Virus record (IMG/VR): IMGVR_UViG_3300004097_000043
Span: 1 to 26,642 of that record
Origin: a virus
Reading direction: 5' to 3' (one strand)
DNA length: 26,642 nucleotides
In this document: piece by piece, positions 7,444 through 15,712 of the stretch
How the letters are laid out: the number at the start of each line of letters is the position of its first letter
Position numbering within the stretch: the first letter of the stretch is position 1
Notes under the pieces: generated by a model
The model's input: the letters and a program-made list of their open reading frames with translations, nothing else
Told to the model about the DNA's origin: nothing
The model's database searches: none
Position numbers and translations under genes: made by a program

Positions 7444-7461
7444 ACACTAGGCTAATACCTA

Positions 7462-7869
7462 CTAGAAGTATAGCACAACGGCTTTACCGTCGATAGCAGT
7501 ACCAAAGTCTACAGTAATTGTATCACCGTCTACAATTGTGATTTCATCAGGAATCATATAACGTCCAGAGGTATCATACAGTGCAATTAACACATTCTCG
7601 GAGCTACCTCCGTGATTCAATGTCCATTGAGCCGAGGCGGTTTCTACCAGCTGCACGAATGTGGAGGTATTACCCGCTACATCCTCAATAGCCACAGCTT
7701 GTACCGTCCCACCTATGTTCATAATGATCTGCCCAGGTAGCAGTTGTATACCATCTAATTGACGAGGGCCTGCTCCATTACGTATAATAACAGAGTTCTT
7801 AGGTACGTCACTTTCTAAGTAAGGTCTCTTAGGAAGTTCTACTTGAATAAAGTCAGTAAATGCAGTCAT
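7462..7869 (-). CDS. Virion appendage protein with beta-sandwich C-terminus
   Basis: The 135-residue protein ends with the pattern W-T-L-N-H-G-G-S-S-E-N-V-L-I-A-L-Y-D, then IPDEITIVDGDTITVDFG and G-K-A-V-V-L. This recurs at the ends of phage fibre and tail appendage proteins (W-x-x-x-H-N-L-G...V-x-V-x-V-Y-D...I-x-P-x-x-I) and is a beta-sandwich, probably trimeric. The N-terminal half is unknown. Its TAATG start overlaps the stop of the 558-residue gene upstream, with GGAGGAG as ribosome site inside that gene. Cotranslation suggests the two products work together as a fibre or fibre tip, but host-binding is not demonstrated by sequence. Confidence 0.65.
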   Translation of the reverse strand: MTAFTDFIQVELPKRPYLESDVPKNSVIIRNGAGPRQLDGIQLLPGQIIMNIGGTVQAVAIEDVAGNTSTFVQLVETASAQWTLNHGGSSENVLIALYDTSGRYMIPDEITIVDGDTITVDFGTAIDGKAVVLYF

Positions 7870-9545
7870 TATTCTAACTCCTCCACTTCAACCTGCAGGG
7901 TACCTGTTGTATTAGTACCTGCAAAGTTTGCATCATTTAAGAATAGGTGATCACCGTTGTTATCTAAAGCGCCGCCTGAATCTACGATAGTGAATGCTTT
8001 AACAACTTGAGCCAAATCAACCTGACGGACTAACTCGTCGGCACCAACGTACATTGCGCGGACTTTAGAGAAGTCTGATACGAATGCACCTATCGAGGCG
8101 AACTGAGCTAAAGCAGGTATAGTAAGCGTACGAGCAAGGAAGCCACCTATTTCATAGATAGAACCACTAGTGATTGTGCTTGCCTGTATACCAGAAAGAC
8201 CTGTAATAATAAGACCATCCCAATTATGTACGCCACGTAAGTCAGTATCGACAACTTTAAAATTGTGACGGTAGTTCTGACCAGATGTAGACCAATTACC
8301 TGTAAACTCACCAGCATTAGCAGCAGACATAAGGGCGTCAGGTGCGTTAAGTAGAGGTTGGTTAGGAGTAATCTGTAACTTATACGTCTCTCCATTGGCA
8401 TCAGATCTTAAACGGGCTGGATTGCCTACGAAAGAAAGGGCAGCACTAGGCGGAGTGTTTACTACGTTAATGCTAAAAGTCTTAACAGTAACAGCACCGT
8501 TACTTTCTTTAGTGGCTGTGATAGTTAATAGGTCAGCATCTACGCTATATTGAATCGTTTCATCTTCACGGGTAACAGTTTTAGAAACTGAATAGTCCGA
8601 AGGCGAGTCAATCGAAAGACCCGCTGCGGCAGAATAGTCGTAGTCGTCGGCATCAGTAATAGTAACGTCAATGCCTACGCTTTCGCTTTCCTTAATTGCT
8701 TCTTGCGTACCAGGATAAGAATAAGTTGCAGCACCTATTGAAGGATGTGTCTGGTTTAACGTAACAGAGTTACTATCAAACGCATCGCCTTCAGTACCTA
8801 ACATGTTCGTACCGACAGCTTGTGCTACCAGCGATCCACTTAGGCTAGATACAGTCACAGAGCCTGAGAAAGTACGAGAACCCGCACCGCCTGAGTCTTC
8901 TTCACCTATACTTAAGTTATGGGAATCTATTGATACTCCCGAGTTAAGGACCTTAACCGAGGTTGCATCGTTAGATACTACGCCGCTAACTGAAACTACG
9001 TCACCTTCCTTAAGTTCAGTTTGACCATCAGGCAATGAACCGATAGTAAAGGCCGAAACTTCAGGACCGCCTATTAATAGATCAAGGTGGACAGTAGCTT
9101 CTGTCCCTGTAGAAGAAACCAGTGTAATAGTTTCTTCCATCTTCTGGTCGTCAACTACTATATCCACGTAGCCTTCATACATACGCATGTCGTTTGCATG
9201 TTGTGTAATACTTTGTGCCGCAACTTCGCTAGCTCCATCTGCGTACTTAGCTATAACTGCAAGCTTATATAGCGCATGTTTTGGCTCAGCTAGGAAATGG
9301 ATGCGTATAGCCGCAACGTTTGTAATGCCATTGGTCATTAAGAAATCCGCAGGAATTGTATCTGCTTCATAGGTCTTTAGACCAACTATGTTGTTACCAC
9401 CTTCGTTAGTCGGTGTAATATCTGTGATAAATATACCACCAGCCGTCGCTAAATCGACGTAGAGCTTTGGAGCCGCATCTAGGTCGTTATTTGGTAGGCC
9501 AGGTAGTGTACATCTACCTAAGACATCAATAGTATGTGCCTTCAT
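7869..9545 (-). CDS. Ig-like tail fibre or virion surface protein
   Basis: The 558-residue protein is rich in Ser, Thr, Val and Gly with regular beta-strand periodicity. At about residues 165-370 there are two or three repeats resembling bacterial Ig-like or cadherin-type domains (ELKEGDVVSVSGVVSN; ESESVGIDVTITDADDYDY; ITATKESNGAVTVKTFSINVVN-TPP). The last 190 residues contain a parallel-beta-like stretch (LRGVHNWDGLIITGLSGIQASTITSG). There is no signal peptide or membrane segment. Such proteins decorate phage tails or capsids and help adhesion. The specific structure cannot be assigned. It forms a coupled pair with the 135-residue protein downstream. Confidence 0.65.
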   Translation of the reverse strand: MKAHTIDVLGRCTLPGLPNNDLDAAPKLYVDLATAGGIFITDITPTNEGGNNIVGLKTYEADTIPADFLMTNGITNVAAIRIHFLAEPKHALYKLAVIAKYADGASEVAAQSITQHANDMRMYEGYVDIVVDDQKMEETITLVSSTGTEATVHLDLLIGGPEVSAFTIGSLPDGQTELKEGDVVSVSGVVSNDATSVKVLNSGVSIDSHNLSIGEEDSGGAGSRTFSGSVTVSSLSGSLVAQAVGTNMLGTEGDAFDSNSVTLNQTHPSIGAATYSYPGTQEAIKESESVGIDVTITDADDYDYSAAAGLSIDSPSDYSVSKTVTREDETIQYSVDADLLTITATKESNGAVTVKTFSINVVNTPPSAALSFVGNPARLRSDANGETYKLQITPNQPLLNAPDALMSAANAGEFTGNWSTSGQNYRHNFKVVDTDLRGVHNWDGLIITGLSGIQASTITSGSIYEIGGFLARTLTIPALAQFASIGAFVSDFSKVRAMYVGADELVRQVDLAQVVKAFTIVDSGGALDNNGDHLFLNDANFAGTNTTGTLQVEVEELE

Positions 9546-9582
9546 AGGGGAGGTTACCTCTCAGTTACTTTAAAGTGTAACA

Positions 9583-9596
9583 AAAGCTGTTGCTTT
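9583..9596 (-). terminator. Weak terminator-like hairpin
   Basis: In the 79-base gap before the appendage gene, the minus strand reads AAAGC-AACA-GCTTT followed by TGTTACACTTT. The stem is only five base pairs and the T-tract is broken, so termination would be partial at best. The gap contains no gene. Confidence 0.3.
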
Positions 9597-9624
9597 CATC
9601 ATTGATTAAATTACGAATATAAGT

Positions 9625-10062
9625 TTAATGAGGCTCATTTCCTATACCGCTAAAGCCTATTACTTCAAAGAAAAGTATAGATATAATAGACAATAGAGGG
9701 CTATTAAATTGATGTAGTTCTTTGTAGGTTTGGCCATAAACCCGACCGAGTATTCCTATTATCATAGAAACACATGATGTTAGCTCCTCATAGTTGACTA
9801 CTGGGACTATTTCATGTGAAGTTGTATGAGGTTCCAAGTCTGACGGATAGGTCATGTGGAAATCTAAATTCCTTTTATTACTATTAGGTACTACGATAAC
9901 TATAAAGAATTGACTATTAGTATTAACCTTACAGCTAAAATCCACTGATACTTCTAGGCTATCAGGATGGTCAAGAGAGGTACAGTTGGAAGATACGCTA
10001 AACTTGAAGTTACCATACTCCAGGCATGTAGTCTTTATAGAGGCCACGTCCACTTCTTTCAT
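9625..10062 (-). CDS. Unknown protein
   Basis: The 145-residue protein is not recognised. The N-terminal 70 residues are beta-rich with three cysteines (TTCLEYG, SNCTS, FSCKV) and a hydrophobic strand (FFIVIVVPN). The C-terminal half has two hydrophobic stretches (SCVSMIIGILG and PLLSIISILFFEVIGF), long enough to be membrane-associated though neither is a clean transmembrane helix. Its ATG overlaps the preceding stop (ATGA) and AAGGAA lies upstream, so it is coupled to the gene at 10059-10403. Nothing indicates a structural role. Confidence 0.5.
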   Translation of the reverse strand: MKEVDVASIKTTCLEYGNFKFSVSSNCTSLDHPDSLEVSVDFSCKVNTNSQFFIVIVVPNSNKRNLDFHMTYPSDLEPHTTSHEIVPVVNYEELTSCVSMIIGILGRVYGQTYKELHQFNSPLLSIISILFFEVIGFSGIGNEPH

Positions 10063-10403
10063 AGTATGACTTTCCTTTTTACTTTGAACTTCTTACACTC
10101 CTCAACGAACATCTCTAAGCATTCCTCACTACTCGGTGAGAAGATTAAAGCGTAGTCGATTCTTCCTGCCATAGTAGGTAGGGCGTCTTTTCGTAACCAC
10201 CTGCCTGTCGAGTAATATTGAAATGACCTGTCCGTAATAAAGTCTAATACGGATGAAGAGACATTGTCTGCTCCTATAACCTGTAGCTGTATATGTTCTT
10301 CGGTCAAGTTATGGGCTTTCATAACCTTGGTAACTACTTTCCCTATTATAGAAAGTATATCAGGGTTCTTGTATCCCTCGGGACCTACTATTCCTATTTT
10401 CAA
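10059..10403 (-). CDS. Possible SLOG/DUF2493-like Rossmann protein
   Basis: The 114-residue protein opens with a Rossmann-like strand and loop (MKIGIVGPEG). It has a central Q-L-Q-V-I-G-A-D strand, then W-L-R-K-D-A-L-P-T-M-A-G-R-I-D-Y-A-L-I-F and a final strand (VKRKVIL). The order GxxG, G-A-D, K-x-A-x-x-x-x-R, then D-x-x-I-x-F recalls the SLOG superfamily (DprA/DUF2493-like), which binds nucleotides or nucleotide-derived ligands. The match is weak and could be a generic Rossmann fold. The start is TTG, supported by AGGA eight to nine bases upstream and by MKIGIVG being the expected first strand. It looks like a diverged relative of the next gene. Confidence 0.55.
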   Translation of the reverse strand: MKIGIVGPEGYKNPDILSIIGKVVTKVMKAHNLTEEHIQLQVIGADNVSSSVLDFITDRSFQYYSTGRWLRKDALPTMAGRIDYALIFSPSSEECLEMFVEECKKFKVKRKVIL

Positions 10404-10407
10404 AATG

Positions 10408-10776
10408 CTATCCTAGATGAAATTTGATATTGAGTTTTCGACAATACGCTATAACCTGTTCTTGTAGTTTAGGTATCGTGATATATAGAATGGCGTACTC
10501 ACAATTGGACAACATCATTTTCTTAACTGTGTTGGATGCGGTGGTTTTTGATATAGAGTGGTATGACTGAAAACCAACGGATGATGTTTGCATATAATTG
10601 TGGACGTCTGATGACAAATTACAATCATCGGGAGAATATTGGATATGTAATCTCACCGCGGCTGGACTTCTCGCAGTAGGATGGGCTTTGATGGTTTTAC
10701 TAATTAACGAGTCTAGTCTTGTTTCTAGCAGGTAGTCTTCTATAAACCCATCGGTAATTAATGCTATGTTTATCAT
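10408..10776 (-). CDS. Rossmann-like protein, likely relative of the adjacent gene
   Basis: The 122-residue protein is not recognised by family. Its layout follows the 10059-10403 protein: a first strand (MINIALITDG), a helix ending in K-A-H, a strand (VRLHIQYS), a segment with F-Q-S-Y-H-S, the strand Y-A-I-L-Y-I-T, then a helix and a final strand (KLNIKFHL). The pair is probably an old tandem duplication, but identity is low. The G-x-x-G of the first loop is not kept. AGAGG precedes the ATG, and the gene begins just after a strong terminator, so it may start a transcription unit. Confidence 0.5.
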   Translation of the reverse strand: MINIALITDGFIEDYLLETRLDSLISKTIKAHPTARSPAAVRLHIQYSPDDCNLSSDVHNYMQTSSVGFQSYHSISKTTASNTVKKMMLSNCEYAILYITIPKLQEQVIAYCRKLNIKFHLG

Positions 10777-10800
10777 GCTTGAGCCTCTATGACTTTAATA

Positions 10801-10830
10801 TTAAAATAGAAAAAGCCTCAATTGAGGCTT
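10801..10830 (-). terminator. Rho-independent terminator
   Basis: On the minus strand AAGCCTC-AATT-GAGGCTT forms a seven-base-pair stem followed by TTTCTATTTT. It lies directly after the gene at 10841-11413 and closes the tail and baseplate run. This is the cleanest intrinsic terminator in the window. Confidence 0.85.
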
Positions 10831-10840
10831 GTTAACTTCT

Positions 10841-11413
10841 CTATTGGGAAAAAGGTTCGCCTGAGGCCCTACGTACCCAACAGGGTCTGGAGTTACGTTT
10901 AACACATGCAGTTAATATTGAGATCCAACCCATTACCTTAGGGTTAGATAAGAAAGGAATCTTATCTGACCTCGTACGGAATTTACGTTCGGCGTACTCT
11001 ACCAGTTCTGGCTTACCTACATAATGTTTAATGTGATTATCATATAGGAAGTACAAGGCTTCGAAGTATTGGTCTTGAGTTAATACGTCTTGTGATACCG
11101 AGTGGAATATATTAAGAAATTCAATGGCTGTGGTAAGTCTAACTTCAACGTTCCATTCTTCGTGCGTATGTTCGAACTTGGAAGTATAGCCTTCCATATT
11201 ACTACACATGAAGTTACTATAGCTTTTGTTCCCTAAGGTATCAGATATATCAATCTTAGCAAAGCCTGTTTCGCCGAATCTTCGTGACGTTCTAAGTTCG
11301 TCGGTAGGCGTTGATAGGTTTACGGTATGAATCATACTTCTATGGGTAGAGTTGTATCCCTCTATACTGATATGTAGCATTCCTACCTGTGCTCGTTTTC
11401 TATAATCGTCCAC
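10841..11413 (-). CDS. Unknown protein
   Basis: The 190-residue protein is not recognised. The first 90 residues are beta-rich (HISIEGYN, MIHTVNLS, FAKIDISDT) and the C-terminal half is helical and basic, ending in RNSRPCWVRRASG. The start is GTG, preceded by a near-perfect AAAGGAGA and overlapping the upstream stop (TAGTG). Its place at the end of the spike and hub run suggests a baseplate-linked role, but that is context only. Confidence 0.5.
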   Translation of the reverse strand: MDDYRKRAQVGMLHISIEGYNSTHRSMIHTVNLSTPTDELRTSRRFGETGFAKIDISDTLGNKSYSNFMCSNMEGYTSKFEHTHEEWNVEVRLTTAIEFLNIFHSVSQDVLTQDQYFEALYFLYDNHIKHYVGKPELVEYAERKFRTRSDKIPFLSNPKVMGWISILTACVKRNSRPCWVRRASGEPFSQ

Positions 11414-11808
11414 TACTTATCTCCTTTAATGATAATAATTAGCCATACTTCACCCCGTGTACCTGAGCCTGCATAGCTTAAATAAGGTTTACCTTTTTCA
11501 TCGTTATGTATATCCCAGTCGTGCATTCTATCTTCTAGGAATGCAGTGTAGTGATGTTTTAGGTGATAGCCCTTTAGAGGTTTAGTAGGCTTACCGTTCT
11601 GTTCATCCGATGCTACAAGCCATAGCATTTCTACATGCTGGCCTTCTTGAACAACGATATCTTTCGGTAAGAATATGAGGTGCCGTTTAGGTTTAGGACA
11701 TCGAGGAAGGTACAGGGCATAACTACGTTTGAATACTTTACCATCGGTAGTAACTGTTAATCGCCTGAAGTCCTTTGCTTTTGGTTTTAATACTTTTTGG
11801 AAAGCCAC
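11413..11808 (-). CDS. Unknown baseplate-region protein
   Basis: The 131-residue protein is not recognised. It is rich in beta strands and basic residues (KVLKPKAKDFRRLTV; RHLIFLPKDIVVQEG; EVWLIIIIKGDK) and has no cysteine pair or membrane segment. The start is GTG, decided by a perfect AAGGAGG four bases upstream. It follows the spike gene by 12 bases and overlaps the next gene's GTG. A small protein here could attach to the spike or wedge, but no family supports this. Confidence 0.5.
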   Translation of the reverse strand: MAFQKVLKPKAKDFRRLTVTTDGKVFKRSYALYLPRCPKPKRHLIFLPKDIVVQEGQHVEMLWLVASDEQNGKPTKPLKGYHLKHHYTAFLEDRMHDWDIHNDEKGKPYLSYAGSGTRGEVWLIIIIKGDK

Positions 11809-11820
11809 GAGGCCTCCTTG

Positions 11821-12621
11821 TTAGTTTAAGTCAATGCGGGTGGCTTTCGCTTTGTATGCACCACCTGCTTTAATATCGTACTTACCGCCTGTCTTATGCT
11901 CCATCTTACCACCGACATCAAACTTCATGTTACCTCCTGTCTTAATAGTAAAATGATTTTCCACATCGAAGTGGACGTTGCCGCTATTCCCTCCATATAG
12001 GCCTTCGAAACTTATCTGGCCTTGTTGATTCTGACTTAGTTGACTTAGTACTGTTGCAGGAGCATTAAGTAAATAGCCGGGTATCTTACCTGTATCACTA
12101 GTAACATGCCACTGCAAGTTTCCTATAGTTTGAACGTTAGTGTCACCTAAGATAGTAACGTTCGCATCGCCAGGGTTAATGATAAATATCTCATTGGTCT
12201 TAGTGTCAATAATCTTAGTGTAGCCATTATCTAACTTAGTACCTAGTCTATCCGGATAGTTTTCTAAGAACTCAGGTAGTTGGTTCTCTTGGTCCCAAGG
12301 TAACTTAGTACTGTACTCAGACTGCATCGGGTCTCCATCGTGAGGAAACTGCAATGAGACCTTAGTATCACGCTTTGGTATACAGGCCGTACCTGTCCTA
12401 TCTGTATCACTACCTCCTTTCAATCCCTGAGGATGATCCCATCTAGGGATTGACCAAGGAAGCTTATCATCAGGTACGTGATCAAAAAATCCGTCTATCC
12501 TTGCACGTATTCTACCTAGCTCCGCAGGGTCACGGTTATCAACAACTTTTGCAAGGTAGGGCTTTCTTGGATTAAGACCCTTACGCTCTAGGTGTCGAGG
12601 TAGATTAATATTGGACTTCAT
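11821..12621 (-). CDS. Baseplate central spike, gp5/gpV-like (OB-fold plus beta-helix)
   Basis: The 266-residue protein has an OB-fold of the Phage_base_V/gp5 type at about residues 20-110 (YLAKVVDNRDPAELGRIRAR; ACIPKRDTKVSLQFPHDGDP). A beta-strand region follows, then a C-terminal array of eight-residue repeats from about 229, each starting GG (GGNMKFDV, GGKMEHKT, GGKYDIKA, GGAYKAKA), as in the trimeric beta-helix needles of T4 gp5 and VgrG. The lysozyme domain of T4 gp5 is absent, and I see no His-x-His iron apex. It sits just after the hub gene, as gp5 partners gp27. AGGAG precedes the ATG. Confidence 0.88.
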   Translation of the reverse strand: MKSNINLPRHLERKGLNPRKPYLAKVVDNRDPAELGRIRARIDGFFDHVPDDKLPWSIPRWDHPQGLKGGSDTDRTGTACIPKRDTKVSLQFPHDGDPMQSEYSTKLPWDQENQLPEFLENYPDRLGTKLDNGYTKIIDTKTNEIFIINPGDANVTILGDTNVQTIGNLQWHVTSDTGKIPGYLLNAPATVLSQLSQNQQGQISFEGLYGGNSGNVHFDVENHFTIKTGGNMKFDVGGKMEHKTGGKYDIKAGGAYKAKATRIDLN

Positions 12622-12622
12622 T

Positions 12623-14587
12623 TTATACTCCTAGACCCATTGCACATAAAAGGTCTTCTAATTGTTTCTGTAACTTACGAAGCTTCTGGGAAAGGTCAAT
12701 ACTAGGACCATTAAGCTTATCGATGTCCCTTTTATCTAAGCATTTATCGGGTAATGTATCCTTAAGAGCTTTATTAATCTCGCTTACGGTTTCAGCATTA
12801 CATTTAGCTTTAATATCAGGTGCATCGACATAGCTATCAGGAACTCCGCCTTTATCTATAAGGGCATTCACTGCACCTATATTAGAGTCAAGAGCACCTT
12901 GCAAAACACTCTCCCTTTCGGAGATAACATTAAGTACTTTGTCTTTGTTATTCATTGTGAAGTCAACGGTAAGGGTTTCAAGTCCACTTAGTTTCTTACA
13001 TAGGTCCATTTGAGCCATAGCTCCTTGGAATTCATTCATAAGAGCATCGGCTTTATCATAACCCGCGCCGTATTTATCGGCGAGGAAGTCAGCACCTAGG
13101 GAGTCGCCTAAGTCTTTAAGTTTCTTCTCGGCTTTATCTAAGTTATCATTAAGGGTTTTGACCGTATCGTCAAATAATGTATCACCATTTGACGCGATGC
13201 CTGATACATTACTATTGATTTGGCCATTAACATCGTTGGCTTTATCTATAATACTAGGCTGCTTGATGCTTGGTTTATTTCCTGTAGCGTTAGTCGCTTT
13301 AGCTGATATACTATTTACACTATCCGAACTAGTAGGCGCTGCATCGAGGTCCTGCTCTCTACTTATCTGAGGTGTAGGACTTCCGTCTGAGGCACTGCTG
13401 CTAGAAGGACCGCCTACAGTTGGAGTATTACCTGTCTCATTGATGAAAGGTCTATATAAGTCATAAAGTTCCGCATAGTGCTTACCTCTGAGTAATAGAG
13501 TTTTACCACCTACGATATAATTACCAGTATGCTTTTTACTTTCGGCACTATCGTCGTCTCTTACAGAACCATGTACGTATCTAACAGGAGTGAATAGAGG
13601 TATGTTTAAGAATGTTCGTGACAGGGTTGTAACACCCTCGGTAAACAAACTCAAGAACCTTAAGTTTTGATACCGTGCTTTGTAGTAGTTCTCATGGACG
13701 TTTGCTCCAGGCAAGTCACCACTACCTGTATCGAAACCCGGTCCCATCGTAAACGCAGAAGCTTCAACTTGACCTTTAATGTCGCTGTTGATAGGTAAAC
13801 CATCACCTAAAACAACTGGGTCAATCTTGTCCAGCTTAATAGGTTCGCCTGAAAGAGAATGCTGCCAATGGGTATGGCCATAGTTAGTGGCTTGATTATA
13901 GAAGCCATTACGAGAGCAGGGCTTGCTTTCATCCATACTAACTTTAATGCCTGGGTCGTCATCATCTATATTAATTGAATAGTAGAGGCTGTACTCAGGC
14001 TCTTTACTGAACTGTGCGAATAGGTCTTTCATTCGAATGGTATCGAAGTCGACCGCAAGTGAGATACAGGACTTATCTGAGGCGTAGGCCCTTAGGCAGG
14101 TTTGTTCTAGAAATTGTAAGCGTGTACTACCGCAATTAATCCATGTCATGCTATCATCTGTGGAGTCAGGTCCATCGAATTCAAGACCAACTTCACCTGC
14201 AATAGCCCCAACTACACCGCTGCTCGTATCTTCGTACATGTCTCTGAATGCACCGATAGTTAATGCAGGAACGTCCAACATGCAATAGGCTTCTTGAATA
14301 TTAGCACCATTATCTTCGTACGAGTTTATGCTGTAGACCGAAAATACATACGTAACTGAGTCCTCTGGCGTTTGCCCTAATAGGATTTCAAGTTTAGTAC
14401 CGTCGTTCAGTGCTTGGTCACCAACTAATGCTCCGTGGTGATCGGCAAACACAAACTTAGCCGTTGCTACAGGCAGACCGTATCCAGATTGCATGATGCC
14501 TTCCCTAAAGACATTCAACCCTGCACTAATACTCGACCCGTTTACTTTTAATTCGAAGACACCTAAGTCCTCAACGTTCATAGACAT
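12623..14587 (-). CDS. Baseplate hub protein, gp27/gpD-like with long C-terminal extension
   Basis: The first 380 or so residues of this 654-residue protein resemble hub proteins such as T4 gp27: beta-rich, with FELKVNGSSIS, a strand pair around ILLGQTP...FSVYSI, and GNYIVGGKTLLLRGKHYAELYDLYRP near the end. A Ser/Thr/Pro-rich linker follows (about 390-440), then a helical, coiled-coil-like extension of about 210 residues with KTLNDNLDKAEKKLKDLGDS and Cys residues near the end (KCLDKRDID, LLCAMG). T4 gp27 is 391 residues, so the extension is a large addition. AGGAA precedes the ATG; a second in-frame ATG lies two codons later. The spike gene follows after one base. Confidence 0.72.
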   Translation of the reverse strand: MSMNVEDLGVFELKVNGSSISAGLNVFREGIMQSGYGLPVATAKFVFADHHGALVGDQALNDGTKLEILLGQTPEDSVTYVFSVYSINSYEDNGANIQEAYCMLDVPALTIGAFRDMYEDTSSGVVGAIAGEVGLEFDGPDSTDDSMTWINCGSTRLQFLEQTCLRAYASDKSCISLAVDFDTIRMKDLFAQFSKEPEYSLYYSINIDDDDPGIKVSMDESKPCSRNGFYNQATNYGHTHWQHSLSGEPIKLDKIDPVVLGDGLPINSDIKGQVEASAFTMGPGFDTGSGDLPGANVHENYYKARYQNLRFLSLFTEGVTTLSRTFLNIPLFTPVRYVHGSVRDDDSAESKKHTGNYIVGGKTLLLRGKHYAELYDLYRPFINETGNTPTVGGPSSSSASDGSPTPQISREQDLDAAPTSSDSVNSISAKATNATGNKPSIKQPSIIDKANDVNGQINSNVSGIASNGDTLFDDTVKTLNDNLDKAEKKLKDLGDSLGADFLADKYGAGYDKADALMNEFQGAMAQMDLCKKLSGLETLTVDFTMNNKDKVLNVISERESVLQGALDSNIGAVNALIDKGGVPDSYVDAPDIKAKCNAETVSEINKALKDTLPDKCLDKRDIDKLNGPSIDLSQKLRKLQKQLEDLLCAMGLGV

Positions 14588-14595
14588 AATAGTTC

Positions 14596-14919
14596 CTAGA
14601 TGGAGACTCTGCTTGTAGTACCGATGGCTTTAGGTTTTGACTTCTCTGAGAACAAAGTCAACACTTTTAGCTTGCTTGGTATCTTTAACATCTGTCCAAC
14701 TTCAAGTTGCATTTCATGACCTATACCATTATAATCCAGTAGAATAAAACCAAGACTTGAGGTCTCGTAGTATAAGTCGGATATTGTATCAATGTTACCG
14801 ACATCAGGGAACGTTATTAGGTGCTCCTGGTAGTCAGTAATCTTATGTAGGTTTTCCGATACGTTATCTTTTAATGGGTCGATCCCGAATCGGTCAACGT
14901 GTATAGCTTTATGCCTCAT
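14596..14919 (-). CDS. Baseplate wedge gp53-like LysM protein
   Basis: The 107-residue protein has a LysM-like core at about residues 44-82: the pattern D-x-x-x-I-S-D-L-Y-Y..., then L-D-Y-N-G-I...L-E-V-G-Q-M-L-K-I-P. T4 gp53 and other baseplate proteins contain such a LysM-like domain linking tube and wedge. The ATG overlaps the stop of the upstream gp48-like gene (ATGA), and the ribosome site is weak, so translation is likely coupled. The order tube cap, LysM protein, hub and spike is the usual myovirus baseplate order. Confidence 0.7.
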   Translation of the reverse strand: MRHKAIHVDRFGIDPLKDNVSENLHKITDYQEHLITFPDVGNIDTISDLYYETSSLGFILLDYNGIGHEMQLEVGQMLKIPSKLKVLTLFSEKSKPKAIGTTSRVSI

Positions 14920-15704
14920 CGTATATTAATCCAGTTATCTATATCGTATTTGGTAGGAGTCAAGTAGGACTTAACTTTGAATGTTGCTTCCATGAACATA
15001 GGATGACCAGTACCGTCTTCAACTAGACCGTCGAACTGTACTGATACACCTTCAATTATAGCAGGGAACATTTTGAACCATGTACCAATCTGAACATAGA
15101 ATGCTTTCTTACCAAAGCCGGCAAGCATCGCACTGGCCCATTCTTTCTCATTACCTGCGCCGAACGTTGAAGTATCGAAGTTGATAATGGAAGGGCCTGG
15201 TGGAATTAAGATACCTGCTTTGTTTAAGTGAGGCGTTACTGCTTTAAGTATACGCTTCATAGGTTCCATGATTTCTTTAGTAGTATCATCATAGGCTTGA
15301 ATCTTAATAGGTAAGGTAATATCAATATCAGTATTACCGGTCCAAGTCTTAGCACTGCCGATTACAGCGCGAGTAACCCCCGTGGCTTTACCGGTCACGC
15401 TTCCTAACTGTTGACCTATTGCCGCGTTACCTGCCAGTGCGCCTAACGCAGCACCTGCACCACCTGACAGATCGCCGAATGTAGAATCAAAAGGTGCATC
15501 CCACGAAGAGTTTAAATCCAGTGAGAAGTCAGCAGGCAGCTTACCATATATGCTTATTTGCTCGTCAGGGTTTGGGTTTCTGTTATACAAGAAACATGTG
15601 TAATACAAGTCAGCCGCTGCGGCACCTCCATCAAAAGTATCTCGGATTGAGTCTGTACCTTTAGACAACGGCCTACCTGTTACATCAATTAAATAATTAG
15701 CCAT
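14916..15704 (-). CDS. Baseplate tube cap, gp48-like
   Basis: The 262-residue protein begins with a beta-rich region followed by a Gly/Ala-rich stretch (GDLSGGAGAALGALAGNAAIG). The C-terminal third has K-K-A-F-Y-V-Q-I-G-T-W-F-K-M-F-P-A-I-I-E, then G-V-S-V-Q-F-D and G-H-P-M-F-M-E-A-T-F-K-V-K-S. This follows the pattern of T4 gp48/gp54 tube-like domains, where a short W/F-x-P motif precedes two strands and then G-x-P. With the gp54-like protein at 21610-22131 it probably caps the inner tube. AGGAT precedes the ATG. Confidence 0.62.
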   Translation of the reverse strand: MANYLIDVTGRPLSKGTDSIRDTFDGGAAAADLYYTCFLYNRNPNPDEQISIYGKLPADFSLDLNSSWDAPFDSTFGDLSGGAGAALGALAGNAAIGQQLGSVTGKATGVTRAVIGSAKTWTGNTDIDITLPIKIQAYDDTTKEIMEPMKRILKAVTPHLNKAGILIPPGPSIINFDTSTFGAGNEKEWASAMLAGFGKKAFYVQIGTWFKMFPAIIEGVSVQFDGLVEDGTGHPMFMEATFKVKSYLTPTKYDIDNWINIR

Positions 15705-15712
15705 ATTATATC

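Noticed and set aside
7413-7445. N-terminal extension of the MmcB-like protein from GTG 7445.
   Set aside because: It would code through the UUCG hairpin. It is not excluded, since the GTG has a modest ribosome site, but it adds no conserved residues.
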